In this document: piece by piece, positions 34,265 through 42,990 of the stretch
Position numbering within the stretch: the stretch's first letter is position 1
Layout: every line of letters starts with the position of its first letter
Assembly: GCA_020637515.1 (NCBI GenBank)
Contig: JACKKG010000001.1
Location: 372,001-436,000 of the forward strand
Direction of reading: 5' to 3'
DNA: 64,000 bases
From: Rhodobacter sp.
Lineage (GTDB): Bacteria > Pseudomonadota > Alphaproteobacteria > Rhodobacterales > Rhodobacteraceae
Notes under the pieces: generated by a model
Told to the model about the DNA's origin: nothing
The model's database searches: none
The model's input: only the letters and a program-made list of their open reading frames with translations
Made by a program: the position numbers and the translations under genes

Positions 34265-35287
34265 GTGGCATCTGACCGGAGCAACGAGGCCGATTTCGTC
34301 CGCCCCGTCCGGCGCCTCGTCATCGGGGTGCTGGCGCTTTTGCTGCTGGCGCTGTTCCTGTTGTGGCGCATCGACAGCCCGCGCGTGGAACGCTTCCGCA
34401 CCGCGGTTCTGGACACGGTCGTGCCGAACATGGACTGGGCCATGGCGCCCGTCACCCGTGTCTCGCGCATGGTCGAGGATTTCCGCAGCTATGCCCGCAT
34501 CTACGAACAGAACCAGGAACTGCGGCGCGAGTTGCAGCAGATGCGCGCCTGGCGCGAGGCCGCCCTGCAACTGGAACAGCGCAACGCCCAGTTGCTGGAC
34601 ATGGCCCGCGTGCGGCTGGACCCGCAACTGACCCACGTCACCGGCGTGGTGATGGCCGACGCCGGCAGCCCGTTCCGCCAGTCGGTGCTGATCAACGTGG
34701 GCGCGCGCGACGGAATCGTCGATGGCTGGGCGGTGATGGACGGGCTGGGCCTTGCCGGGCGCATCGCCGGCGTTGGCGAACGGTCGTCGCGGGTGATCCT
34801 GCTGACCGATTCCAACAGCCGCGTGCCGGTCATCGTGCAGCCCTCGGGGCAACATGCGCTGCTGTCGGGCGACAATACGGCGATGCCGGTGCTGGATTTC
34901 GTCGAGAATGCCGATGAACTCAGGCCCGGCGACCGGGTCGTCAGCGCCTCGGACGGCGGGGTCTTCCCACCCGGCCTCCTGGTGGGCGAGGTCGCGCAAG
35001 GGGCGGACGGGCGCACCCGCGTGCGGCTGGCGGCGGATTACGGGCGGCTCGATTTCCTGCGCGTGCTGCGCTCGCGCCCGGCCGAACAGATCGACCAGAC
35101 CGGCGCCCTGCTCAGGCCCGTCGATCCCTCGGGGACACCGCTGGACCCGACAACCGGCGTTCCCGCCCCCGCGCCCCTGGCCGAGGCCGAGCCCGACACC
35201 GCGACCGAAACCGTCGAGCCGGTGCCCGCCGTGCCCCTGCCCGGCGGCGCCGAGGCCCCGGTGACCGACGGATCGCAGAATGAATGA
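34265..35287 (+). CDS. mreC: Rod shape-determining protein MreC
   Basis: MreC links the periplasmic wall synthases to MreB. The 340-residue protein has one N-terminal membrane helix (LVIGVLALLLLALFLLWRI, about residues 19-37), a coiled coil (about 75-115), then the beta-rich MreC domain (GVVMADAGSPFRQSVLINVG and VISASDGGVFPPGLLVGEV-like stretch). The last 70 residues are proline/alanine-rich and probably flexible. The start is GTG at 34265 with GAGGGA upstream. mreD begins within its last codons. Confidence 0.94.
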   Translation: MASDRSNEADFVRPVRRLVIGVLALLLLALFLLWRIDSPRVERFRTAVLDTVVPNMDWAMAPVTRVSRMVEDFRSYARIYEQNQELRRELQQMRAWREAALQLEQRNAQLLDMARVRLDPQLTHVTGVVMADAGSPFRQSVLINVGARDGIVDGWAVMDGLGLAGRIAGVGERSSRVILLTDSNSRVPVIVQPSGQHALLSGDNTAMPVLDFVENADELRPGDRVVSASDGGVFPPGLLVGEVAQGADGRTRVRLAADYGRLDFLRVLRSRPAEQIDQTGALLRPVDPSGTPLDPTTGVPAPAPLAEAEPDTATETVEPVPAVPLPGGAEAPVTDGSQNE

Positions 35288-35819
35288 AACCTGGCGGCTG
35301 AACACGCTGGCCCATCTGGGCCTGTGGCTGGCGATCGCGGGGGTCGGCACGCTGATCCACATCCTGCCGCTGTCGGGGCCGGAACCCGGCTGGCCCGCAC
35401 CCGACCTGTTCCTGGCGCTGACGCTGGCCTGGGTGCTGCGCCGCCCCGCGCATCTGCCCGCCGCCGCCATCGCGCTCACCTTTCTGGCGCAGGACCTGGT
35501 GCTGATGCGCCCGCCGGGCCTGTGGGCGCTGATCGTGCTGGGCGGCAGCGAGTTCCTGCGCCGCCGCGCCTCGGTCGTGCGCGAGATGAACCTGCTGCTG
35601 GAATGGGCGATGGTCAGCGCGGTGCTGATCGCGATGACCCTGGCCTATCGGTTCGGTCTTGCAATCGTGATGGTCGGGCGCGATCCCCTCGACTTGAGCC
35701 TGGCGCGGCTTGCGGTCACAATCCTGGTCTATCCGCTGGTGGTCTGGGCGTTGCAATCCGTGCTGCGCGTGCGCAAGCCCGCGACTGGCGAACTGGACGA
35801 GCTGGGACGGAAACTATGA
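35280..35819 (+). CDS. mreD: Rod shape-determining protein MreD
   Basis: A 179-residue inner-membrane protein with five to six hydrophobic segments, the partner of MreC in the elongasome. Conservation in MreD is low; assignment rests on topology, the LPAPDLFLALTLAW-like segment (PAPDLFLALTLAWVLRRP) that is the family signature, and position between mreC and mrdA. It overlaps mreC by eight bases and mrdA by four (ATGA). Confidence 0.88.
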   Translation: MNETWRLNTLAHLGLWLAIAGVGTLIHILPLSGPEPGWPAPDLFLALTLAWVLRRPAHLPAAAIALTFLAQDLVLMRPPGLWALIVLGGSEFLRRRASVVREMNLLLEWAMVSAVLIAMTLAYRFGLAIVMVGRDPLDLSLARLAVTILVYPLVVWALQSVLRVRKPATGELDELGRKL

Positions 35820-37765
35820 AGCGCCCGCCCAAGGATACCGAGGAAAGCGCCCGCCGCATTTCGCGCCGCGCCATGCTGATGGGCGGCGCGCAGATGGCGT
35901 TTGCCGGGGTGCTGGTGCTCAGAATGCGGCAGTTGCAGCTGGGCCAATCCGAGGAATTCCGCCTGCTGGCCGAGGAAAACCGCATCAACATCCGACTGCT
36001 GCCGCCGTCGCGCGGGCTGATCGCGGATCGCAACGGCAATCTTCTGGCCCAGAACGTGCAGAACTATCGCATCGTTCTGGTGCGCGAGGACGCGGGCGAG
36101 CCCCGCGCCGCGCTGGAACGCCTGTCCGCGCTGATCCCGCTGACCGCTGACGAGATCGACCGCGCCGAGCGCGAGATCATGCGCCACCGCCCGTTTGTCC
36201 CGGTCACCATCGCCGACCAGCTGAACTGGGAGGAAGTGGCCCGCGTCGCCGCCAACGCCCCGGCCCTGCCCGGCATCACGCCCGAGGTCGGGCTGACCCG
36301 CTTCTATCCCTTCGGCGCGGAATTCGCGCACACCGTCGGCTATGTCGGCCCCGTCTCGGAACGGGACCTGGAAGGGCGCGAGAACCCCGACCCGCTGCTG
36401 ATGATCCCGCGCTTCCAGATCGGCAAGATCGGGGTCGAACGCGAATACGAGGACCTCCTGCGCGGATCCGCCGGGCACCGGCGGATCGAGGTGAACGCCG
36501 TCGGCCGCGAGATGCGCGAACTCGACCGGCAAGAAGGGGACGCGGGCGCCAACGTGCAATTGACGCTGGACCGTGCCTTGCAGGCCTTCACCCTGGCCCG
36601 GCTGGGCGAGGACAGCGCCGCCGCCGTCGTGATCGAGGTGCAGACCGGCAACATCCTGGCCCTGGCCTCGGCGCCATCGTTCGATCCGAACCTGTTCGTG
36701 CGCGGCATTTCGGTCGCGGATTTCGCCGAGCTGCGCGACAACGATCACCGCCCGATGTCGAACAAGACCGTGCAGGGCGCCTATCCGCCCGGTTCGACCT
36801 TCAAGCCGGTGACGGCGCTGGCGGCCTTTGACGCGGGGCTGGCCACACCCGACGAGCGGGTCTTTTGTCCCGGCTATATCGAGGTCTCGAACCGCCGGTT
36901 CCACTGCTGGAACCGGGGCGGGCACGGGCGGGTCAACCTGACCTCGGCGCTGGCCGAAAGCTGCGACGTCTATTTCTACGAGATGGCCCAGCGCGTCGGC
37001 ATCGACCGGATCAACGCCATGTCCGAACGCATGGGCCTGGGCTTTCGCTACGACCTGCCCCTGTCGGGGATTTCCAGCGGGCTGAACCCATCGCGCGAAT
37101 GGAAGCGCGAGCGGCGCGATGCGGAATGGGTCGTCGGCGACACGATCAACGCCTCGATCGGGCAAGGCTATGTGCTGGCGACGCCGTTGCAATTGGCGGT
37201 CATGACCGCGCGGATCGCCACCGGCCGGGCGATCCTGCCGCGCCTGGTCCACGCCATCGACGACATCGAGCAACCCGTTCCCGATTATCCCGCGCTGGGG
37301 CTGGACGCGGCGGCGCTGGCGCAGGTGCAGCGCGGCATGTGGGAGGTGTCGAATTCGAACCGCGGCACCGCCTATGGGTCGCGCATCGTTTCGGCCGATC
37401 TGCGCATGGCGGGCAAGACGGGCACCAGTCAGGTGTTCTCGATCACGTCGGCCGAACGCGCGGCGGGTCTGCGCCGGCAGGATCAACTGCCGTGGAACCG
37501 CCGCGACCACGCGCTGTTCATCTGCTACGCACCCGACACCGACCCGCGCTATGCGGTGTCGGTGGTCGTCGAACACGGCGGCGCCGGCTCGTCGGTCGCC
37601 GCGCCCATCGCCCGCGACATCATCCTGGCCGCCCAGAACGGCGGCTTGCCCCCGCTCGAGGCCTACCCCGCCCCGCAGCGCAATCGCATCGAATCCGTGA
37701 TCCGCGCCATCAGCGAGCGCATCGGCCCGGCCGCAACACCACAAACGGGGCGCAACCGGGCATGA
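35816..37765 (+). CDS. mrdA: Penicillin-binding protein 2 (elongation transpeptidase)
   Basis: PBP2 cross-links peptidoglycan during cell elongation. The 649-residue protein has a single N-terminal membrane helix (about 18-36, MLMGGAQMAFAGVLVLRM), the pedestal domain with PPSRGLIADRNG, and the transpeptidase domain with catalytic Ser327 in GSTFKP, the SCD motif (SxN/D) in ALAESCDVYFYEM and KTGTSQ. It is coupled by four-base overlaps to mreD before it and rodA after it. Length is in the usual range for PBP2 (about 610-650). Confidence 0.96.
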   Translation: MKRPPKDTEESARRISRRAMLMGGAQMAFAGVLVLRMRQLQLGQSEEFRLLAEENRINIRLLPPSRGLIADRNGNLLAQNVQNYRIVLVREDAGEPRAALERLSALIPLTADEIDRAEREIMRHRPFVPVTIADQLNWEEVARVAANAPALPGITPEVGLTRFYPFGAEFAHTVGYVGPVSERDLEGRENPDPLLMIPRFQIGKIGVEREYEDLLRGSAGHRRIEVNAVGREMRELDRQEGDAGANVQLTLDRALQAFTLARLGEDSAAAVVIEVQTGNILALASAPSFDPNLFVRGISVADFAELRDNDHRPMSNKTVQGAYPPGSTFKPVTALAAFDAGLATPDERVFCPGYIEVSNRRFHCWNRGGHGRVNLTSALAESCDVYFYEMAQRVGIDRINAMSERMGLGFRYDLPLSGISSGLNPSREWKRERRDAEWVVGDTINASIGQGYVLATPLQLAVMTARIATGRAILPRLVHAIDDIEQPVPDYPALGLDAAALAQVQRGMWEVSNSNRGTAYGSRIVSADLRMAGKTGTSQVFSITSAERAAGLRRQDQLPWNRRDHALFICYAPDTDPRYAVSVVVEHGGAGSSVAAPIARDIILAAQNGGLPPLEAYPAPQRNRIESVIRAISERIGPAATPQTGRNRA

Positions 37766-38910
37766 GCTATCTGGAATACAACGTCAAACGGTCGCCAACC
37801 GGACTGAGCAAGGTGCTCTATGTCAACTGGGTGCTGGTGCTGCTGCTGACCGCCGTCGCCTGCGTGGGCTTTCTGCAACTCTATTCCGTGTCGGGCGGGC
37901 AGTTCGACCGCTGGGCCGAGCCACAGATGCAACGCTTTGCGCTGTCGCTGGCGGTCATGTTCACCATCGCCTTCGTGCCGCTGTGGTTCTGGCGCTCGAT
38001 GGCCGGGATGGCCTATGCGGTGTCGGTGCTGCTGCTGCTGGGGGTCGAATTCTTCGGCTCGATCGGCATGGGCGCGCAGCGGTGGCTCGAACTGGGGCCG
38101 ATCCGGCTGCAACCCTCGGAAATGACCAAGATCACCGTCATCATGGCGGTCGCGGCCTATTACGACTGGCTGGACATCCGCAAGGTCTCGCATCCGCTGT
38201 GGGTGGGGGTGGCGCTGCTCATTATCCTGGTGCCCGCGTTTCTGGTGGTGAAACAGCCCGACCTGGGCACCGCGCTGCTGATTATCGGCGGGGGCGGAAT
38301 GGTGATGTTCTTCGCCGGGGTCAGCCTGTGGTATTTCGGCGGGGTGATCGGGCTGGTGATCGGGCTGATTTCGGTGGTCTTTGCCTCGCGCGGGACAAGC
38401 TGGCAGTTGCTGCACGACTATCAGTTCCGCCGCATCGACACATTTCTGGACCCGTCGCTGGACCCGCTGGGAACCTCGTATCACATCAACCAGGCCATGA
38501 TCGCGCTGGGGTCGGGCGGATTGTCGGGGCGCGGCTTCATGCAGGGCACGCAGTCGCGGCTGAACTTCCTGCCGGAAAAGCAGACCGACTTCATCTTCAA
38601 CACCCTGGCCGAGGAGTTCGGCTTCATCGGCGGCGTGTTCCTGCTGGCGCTCTATATCGGCATCATCGTCACCTGCATCGTCGCGGCGATGCAGTCGAAG
38701 AACCGCTTTGCGGCGCTGCTGATCCTGGGCATCGCCGGGAACTTTTTCCTGTATTTCGCGGTCAACATGGCGATGGTGATGGGCCTGGCGCCGGTCGTCG
38801 GCGTGCCGCTGCCGCTTGTCAGTTACGGAGGCTCGGCGATGCTGATGATCCTGATCGGCTTTGGCCTGGTGCAATCCGCCTGCATCCACCGACCGAGGGA
38901 ACGCGCATGA
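37762..38910 (+). CDS. rodA: Rod shape-determining peptidoglycan glycosyltransferase RodA
   Basis: SEDS-family glycosyltransferase that polymerises lipid II with PBP2. The 382-residue protein has about ten membrane segments and the family motifs: GAQRWLELGPIRLQPSEMTK, VVKQPDLGTALL (with the catalytic Asp region) and SGRGFMQGTQSRLNFLPEKQTDF. Ends with VPLPLVSYGGSAMLM as in all RodA/FtsW. It overlaps mrdA and the next gene by ATGA at both ends. Confidence 0.97.
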   Translation: MSYLEYNVKRSPTGLSKVLYVNWVLVLLLTAVACVGFLQLYSVSGGQFDRWAEPQMQRFALSLAVMFTIAFVPLWFWRSMAGMAYAVSVLLLLGVEFFGSIGMGAQRWLELGPIRLQPSEMTKITVIMAVAAYYDWLDIRKVSHPLWVGVALLIILVPAFLVVKQPDLGTALLIIGGGGMVMFFAGVSLWYFGGVIGLVIGLISVVFASRGTSWQLLHDYQFRRIDTFLDPSLDPLGTSYHINQAMIALGSGGLSGRGFMQGTQSRLNFLPEKQTDFIFNTLAEEFGFIGGVFLLALYIGIIVTCIVAAMQSKNRFAALLILGIAGNFFLYFAVNMAMVMGLAPVVGVPLPLVSYGGSAMLMILIGFGLVQSACIHRPRERA

Positions 38911-39830
38911 CCATCCTTTTCGCCGCCGGCGACTGGCGCTGGCCGATCTGGGAAGCCCCTCTGCGTGCCGCGATGCGCGATGCCGGGCTCGATGACGGCG
39001 CGCTGACCCTGCGCGCCGACCCCGCCACGGTCGAGGCCATGATCTACGCCCCGAACGCCGAGACCCCCGACGATTTCACGCCCTATTCCCGGTGCAAGGC
39101 GGTGCTCAGCCTCTGGGCCGGGGTCGAGCGGATCGTCACCAACCGCACGCTGACGCAACCTTTGTGCCGCATGGTGGACCCGGGCCTGACCCAGGGCATG
39201 GTCGAGTATGTCACCGGCCATGTGCTGCGGACGCATCTGGGCATGGACACCCTGTCCCGGACGCGGTGGCAGCCGGTGCCGCCACCCCTCGCCGCCGAAC
39301 GGCCGGTGGCGATGCTGGGGCTGGGCACCCTGGGGACGGCCTGCGGGCAGGCGCTGGCCTGCCTGGGCTTTCCCGTGCTGGGATGGAGCCGGCGGGCAAA
39401 GGACGTGCCGATGATCGAATGTCACCATGGGCGCGAAGGGCTGCGCGGCGTGCTGGAACAGGCGCAGATCGTCGTCACCCTTCTGCCCGCCACGGCGGAC
39501 ACCGAAAACACGCTGAACGCCGAAACCCTGTCCTGGCTGCCCGCGGGCGCTGCAATCGTCAACCCGGGGCGCGGCACGCTGATCGACGATGCGGCGCTGC
39601 TGGAGGCGCTGGACAGCGGGCAGGTCGGTCACGCGACCCTCGATGTCTTCCGCATCGAGCCCTTGCCACAGGACCACGCCTATTGGGCCCATCCCCGCGT
39701 CACCGTCACCCCGCATATCGCCGCCGAGACCCGCCCCGCCACCGCCGCGCAGGTGATCGCCGAGAACCTGCGCCGCCTGCGCGACCATGAGCCGCTGCTG
39801 CACCGCGTGGACCGCGCCGCCGGGTATTGA
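38907..39830 (+). CDS. Glyoxylate/hydroxypyruvate reductase A-like dehydrogenase
   Basis: A 307-residue D-2-hydroxyacid dehydrogenase of the GhrA type that reduces glyoxylate or hydroxypyruvate with NAD(P)H. The Rossmann motif is MLGLGTLGTACGQALA, and the catalytic triad is in place: Arg in NPGRGTLID, Glu in RIEPLPQDH and His in TPHIAAET. What is odd is location: it is translationally coupled to rodA by a four-base overlap, so it is made together with the cell-elongation proteins. Substrate is inferred only from family. Confidence 0.9.
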   Translation: MTILFAAGDWRWPIWEAPLRAAMRDAGLDDGALTLRADPATVEAMIYAPNAETPDDFTPYSRCKAVLSLWAGVERIVTNRTLTQPLCRMVDPGLTQGMVEYVTGHVLRTHLGMDTLSRTRWQPVPPPLAAERPVAMLGLGTLGTACGQALACLGFPVLGWSRRAKDVPMIECHHGREGLRGVLEQAQIVVTLLPATADTENTLNAETLSWLPAGAAIVNPGRGTLIDDAALLEALDSGQVGHATLDVFRIEPLPQDHAYWAHPRVTVTPHIAAETRPATAAQVIAENLRRLRDHEPLLHRVDRAAGY

Positions 39831-39901
39831 GCGCAAGGTCGCGGCTTGATCCCGGCGCGCGGAACGGGTCTGATCCGGAAACTCGGGAACAGGGGATCGC
39901 G

Positions 39902-41332
39902 ATGTCGAATCAACCGCATACCGATCCGGTGATCGACCTGCTGGCGCCCGCCTACGCGGCACTTGCGGACCGGATTTGGGACACGCCGGAGCTGCGCTAC
40001 GGCGAAACGCGCTCGGCCGGCGAACAGATTGCCACCCTGCGCGCCGCCGGCTTTCGCGTGACCGAGGGGCTGGCGGGCATCCCCACCGCGTTCATGGCGG
40101 ACTGGGGCGCCGACGGGCCGCTGATCGCCTTTCTGGGCGAATTCGACGCGCTGGCGGGCCTGAGCCAGGCGGCGGGGGTGGCGGTGAAAACGCCGTTGGA
40201 ACAGGGCGGCAACGGGCACGGCTGCGGTCACAACCTGCTGGGCGCGGGGGCGATGCTGGCGGCGACGGCGTTGCGCGACCATCTGCGCGACACCGGGCGC
40301 GCGGGGCGCGTTCGCTACTACGGTTGCCCGGCGGAAGAGGGCGGCTCGGGCAAGACCTTCATGGCGCGGGCGGGGGTGTTCGACGGGGTGGACGCGGCCT
40401 TCAGTTGGCATCCCGGCTCGTTCAACGCGGTCTCGCCGGCGCGATCTCTGGCCAATGTGCAGGTCTATTACCGCTTTCACGGCCGCGCCGCCCATGCCGC
40501 CGCCAGCCCGGAACTGGGCCGCTCGGCACTGGACGCGGTCGAACTGACCTCGGTCGGGGTGCAATACCTGCGCGAACACATGCCCGAAAAGGCCCGCATC
40601 CATAGCGCCATCACCCAGACCGGCGGCCTGTCGCCCAATGTCGTGCAGGACCATGCCGAGGCGCTGTATCTGATCCGCTCGCCCGAACCCGCCGACGCGC
40701 TGGCCCTGTTCGAACGGGTGACACGGATCGCCCGGGGCGCGGCCATGATGACCGAAACCGAAATGACGTTCGAGGTGGACAAGGCCTGCTCAAGCCTGTT
40801 GCCGAACCGGGTGCTGGACCGCCTGATGCAGGCCGAACTGGAACGCCTGGGCAACCCCGGTTTCGACCCTGAGGATCACCGCTTTGCCGCCGCGATCCGC
40901 GACACCCTCGGTCCGCAGGACGTGGGCGCTGCCTATCGCATGTTCGGCATCGACCCGCCGGCCGAGGCGCCGATCCTGCACGAGGGCACGCTGCCCCTGG
41001 CCCCCGAAACGCTGATCCTGCCCGGTTCGACCGATGTCGGCGATGTCAGTTGGCAAACCCCGCTCACCCAATGCACCGCCGCCACCTGCGCGCTGGGCAC
41101 GCCGTTTCACAGCTGGCAACTGGTCGCGCAGGGCAAATCGGCGATGGCCCATCGCGGCATGATCCACGCGGCAAAGGCGATGGCCGGCGCCGCCGAACGG
41201 CTGATCGCGGACCCCGCCCTGCTGGCCGAGGCCCGCGCCGAATTCGCCGCCCGCACCGCCGCGCGGCCCTATGCCTCGCCCTTGCCAGACGACGTGCTGC
41301 CCCCGCCCCTGCGCCAGAGGGCCGCGCAATGA
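39902..41332 (+). CDS. M20-family amidohydrolase (AbgB-like)
   Basis: A 476-residue metallopeptidase/amidohydrolase of family M20D, closest in pattern to p-aminobenzoyl-glutamate utilisation protein B. Zinc-site segments are GNGHGCGHNLLG, CPAEEGGSGK and the dimerisation-domain His in RAAHAAASPELG, with a late His in GTPFHSW. No signal peptide, so it is cytosolic. AGGGGAT lies before the ATG. It overlaps the following thioesterase gene by four bases (ATGA). Substrate (an N-acyl or aminobenzoyl amino acid) is not determined. Confidence 0.87.
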   Translation: MSNQPHTDPVIDLLAPAYAALADRIWDTPELRYGETRSAGEQIATLRAAGFRVTEGLAGIPTAFMADWGADGPLIAFLGEFDALAGLSQAAGVAVKTPLEQGGNGHGCGHNLLGAGAMLAATALRDHLRDTGRAGRVRYYGCPAEEGGSGKTFMARAGVFDGVDAAFSWHPGSFNAVSPARSLANVQVYYRFHGRAAHAAASPELGRSALDAVELTSVGVQYLREHMPEKARIHSAITQTGGLSPNVVQDHAEALYLIRSPEPADALALFERVTRIARGAAMMTETEMTFEVDKACSSLLPNRVLDRLMQAELERLGNPGFDPEDHRFAAAIRDTLGPQDVGAAYRMFGIDPPAEAPILHEGTLPLAPETLILPGSTDVGDVSWQTPLTQCTAATCALGTPFHSWQLVAQGKSAMAHRGMIHAAKAMAGAAERLIADPALLAEARAEFAARTAARPYASPLPDDVLPPPLRQRAAQ

Positions 41333-42111
41333 GCACCCTCGGCACGCTCTTGCGCGACCTGGTGCCCGGTCCCGACGGCATCGCCGCGCATATCCCCGAG
41401 GGGTGGATGCAGGGCCGCACCGCCTTTGGCGGCATCACCGCCGCGCTGGCGCTGGCGGCCGCCCGCCTGGCGCTGCCCGATCTGCCGCGCCTGCGAACGA
41501 TGCAGGTGGCCTATCTGCGCCCGATTGGGGCCGATGTGACGCTGCATGTCAGCCTGGTCCGCGCCGGCCGCACCAGCAGTTTCGTACGCGTCGAGGCCTG
41601 CGCGCAGGATGCGATTGGCGCGACGTTCCTGTTCGTCTTCGGCGCCGCGCGGCCGTCCAGACATCGCCACGACCACGCCCCCGCGCCGGCCCTGCCCGCG
41701 CCCGGGGATTGCCCGGCTTTCCTGCCCGGGGGTGCGGGGCCCAACTTCCTGGGCCGCTTCAACCTGAAACTGGCCGAGGGGCCGCACCTGGTCACCGGCT
41801 CGGACACGCCCGCCTTCACCACCTGGAGCCGCCTGGCCGATGACAGCGACGTGCCGCCCGAGATCGCCCTGGTCTGCATCGCCGACAGCCTGCCCCCGGC
41901 GGCGATGACCGGGTTCCGCACCCTCGCGCCGATCAGCACCATCACCTGGACGCTGGACCTGGCGCGAATTCCCGATCGCAACGACTGGATCAGCATCCGC
42001 ACCGCCAGCCTTCAGGCCGACGAGGGGTATTCGGTGCAGGACATGGCCCTGCACGACGCCGGCGGGCGGCTGATCGGCTCGGCCCAGCAGTTGGTCGCGC
42101 TGTTCGACTAA
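41329..42111 (+). CDS. Acyl-CoA thioesterase-like protein (double hotdog)
   Basis: A 260-residue double-hotdog protein of the acyl-CoA thioesterase II-like (4HBT_3) group. The first hotdog has GRTAFGGITAALALAAA and LRTMQVAYLRPIG; the second has ITWTLDLARIPDRNDWISIRT and the final DMALHDAGGRLIGSAQQL typical of the family. Coupled to the M20 gene by ATGA, which hints that an acyl amide and an acyl-CoA are handled in sequence. Its TAA and the convergent TAG of the next gene share bases 42109-42110. Confidence 0.85.
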   Translation: MSTLGTLLRDLVPGPDGIAAHIPEGWMQGRTAFGGITAALALAAARLALPDLPRLRTMQVAYLRPIGADVTLHVSLVRAGRTSSFVRVEACAQDAIGATFLFVFGAARPSRHRHDHAPAPALPAPGDCPAFLPGGAGPNFLGRFNLKLAEGPHLVTGSDTPAFTTWSRLADDSDVPPEIALVCIADSLPPAAMTGFRTLAPISTITWTLDLARIPDRNDWISIRTASLQADEGYSVQDMALHDAGGRLIGSAQQLVALFD

Positions 42112-42986
42112 CGGCAGTAGGGCCCGCTGCGATAGCTGGCGACGTCGAAATGAAAATGGTCCTGGTGGTAGCGATCCGCCGCCGGGCTGAGCGTGGTGCC
42201 GAAAATCCCGCAGGCACCGCGATACATCTGCGCCAGCGCGCGACCGTTGCGCCCCCGCCCCCAGTCGCCCTGCACCGTCACCACATCGCCGTTCGCCAGC
42301 CGGTAGCCGGCAAAATCGATCGCCCGCCCGCGCCCGTGTTCGGAAATCCGGGCGCCCGGCTGGCTGTTGCGCGTGCGGCAGGAATAGTCCCCGATGACCC
42401 GGATCTGCGTCACCCCGCCGCCCCGGCTGCCGACGGCGGGCAGCATCTGCTCGCGCACCCAGCGATCAAAGGCCACGGCCGCGTCGCAGCCCAGCGTCGC
42501 CGGGCGCGACAGCGGAATGCCCTGCACCGCCGTCACGCTGACCGGCGCATCGACCCCGCACCCCCGCGTGCGTGAGGTGATGGGCGGCAACTCGCGGCCG
42601 GTCAGGCCGCGCGTGTTGCACAGCCCCGCCCGGACCGGCCCTGTGGCCCCGGTGGCCCCGGTGGCCGCCGCCACGGCGCGCACGGGCTGCACCGGGCGCG
42701 TCGGCGCCCGCAACCCCGAGGGGCGTCGGCGCGGCACCAGGCTGCGGGCGACGGCCAACGCGGTTTCCTCGGCGACCGAACCGGGGGCAATACCGGGGGC
42801 AATACCGGGCGCGGCCAGCGTGCCGGCCAGCGCCTGGACCACAGCGTTGTCGGTCACCGGAACGCCCACGGCCGGACCGCCCAGCTGCGCCGGACGCGGG
42901 CGCGGAAAGAGCGAGTGCCACGGCACCTCGGCCAGCGCCGTGCCGGCGCCCAGGATCAGGCTCAGGATCAGCAGAACCGCCCGCAC
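42108..42986 (-). CDS. Extensin-like C-terminal domain protein, putative secreted metallopeptidase
   Basis: A 292-residue secreted protein: N-terminal signal (VRAVLLILSLILGAGTALA, first 19 residues), a low-complexity Ala/Pro/Gly linker (about 50-125), then the extensin-like C-terminal domain. This domain keeps SEHGRGRAIDF and HQDHFHFD, the His/Asp/HxH pattern of LAS-type (M15-like) zinc peptidases acting on peptidoglycan, and several cysteines (CNTRG, RGCGVDA, YSCRTRN, YRGACG) that may form disulfides. Wall hydrolase activity is inference. The start is GTG at 42986, seven bases after the dehydrogenase stop, so it belongs to the hisC group. Confidence 0.82.
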   Translation of the reverse strand: MRAVLLILSLILGAGTALAEVPWHSLFPRPRPAQLGGPAVGVPVTDNAVVQALAGTLAAPGIAPGIAPGSVAEETALAVARSLVPRRRPSGLRAPTRPVQPVRAVAAATGATGATGPVRAGLCNTRGLTGRELPPITSRTRGCGVDAPVSVTAVQGIPLSRPATLGCDAAVAFDRWVREQMLPAVGSRGGGVTQIRVIGDYSCRTRNSQPGARISEHGRGRAIDFAGYRLANGDVVTVQGDWGRGRNGRALAQMYRGACGIFGTTLSPAADRYHQDHFHFDVASYRSGPYCR

Positions 42987-42990
42987 GCGC

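Noticed and set aside
36865..38910. Long plus-strand frame covering the end of mrdA and all of rodA
   Set aside because: Only the part from 37762 has coding character (RodA); the upstream part is an off-frame reading of mrdA.
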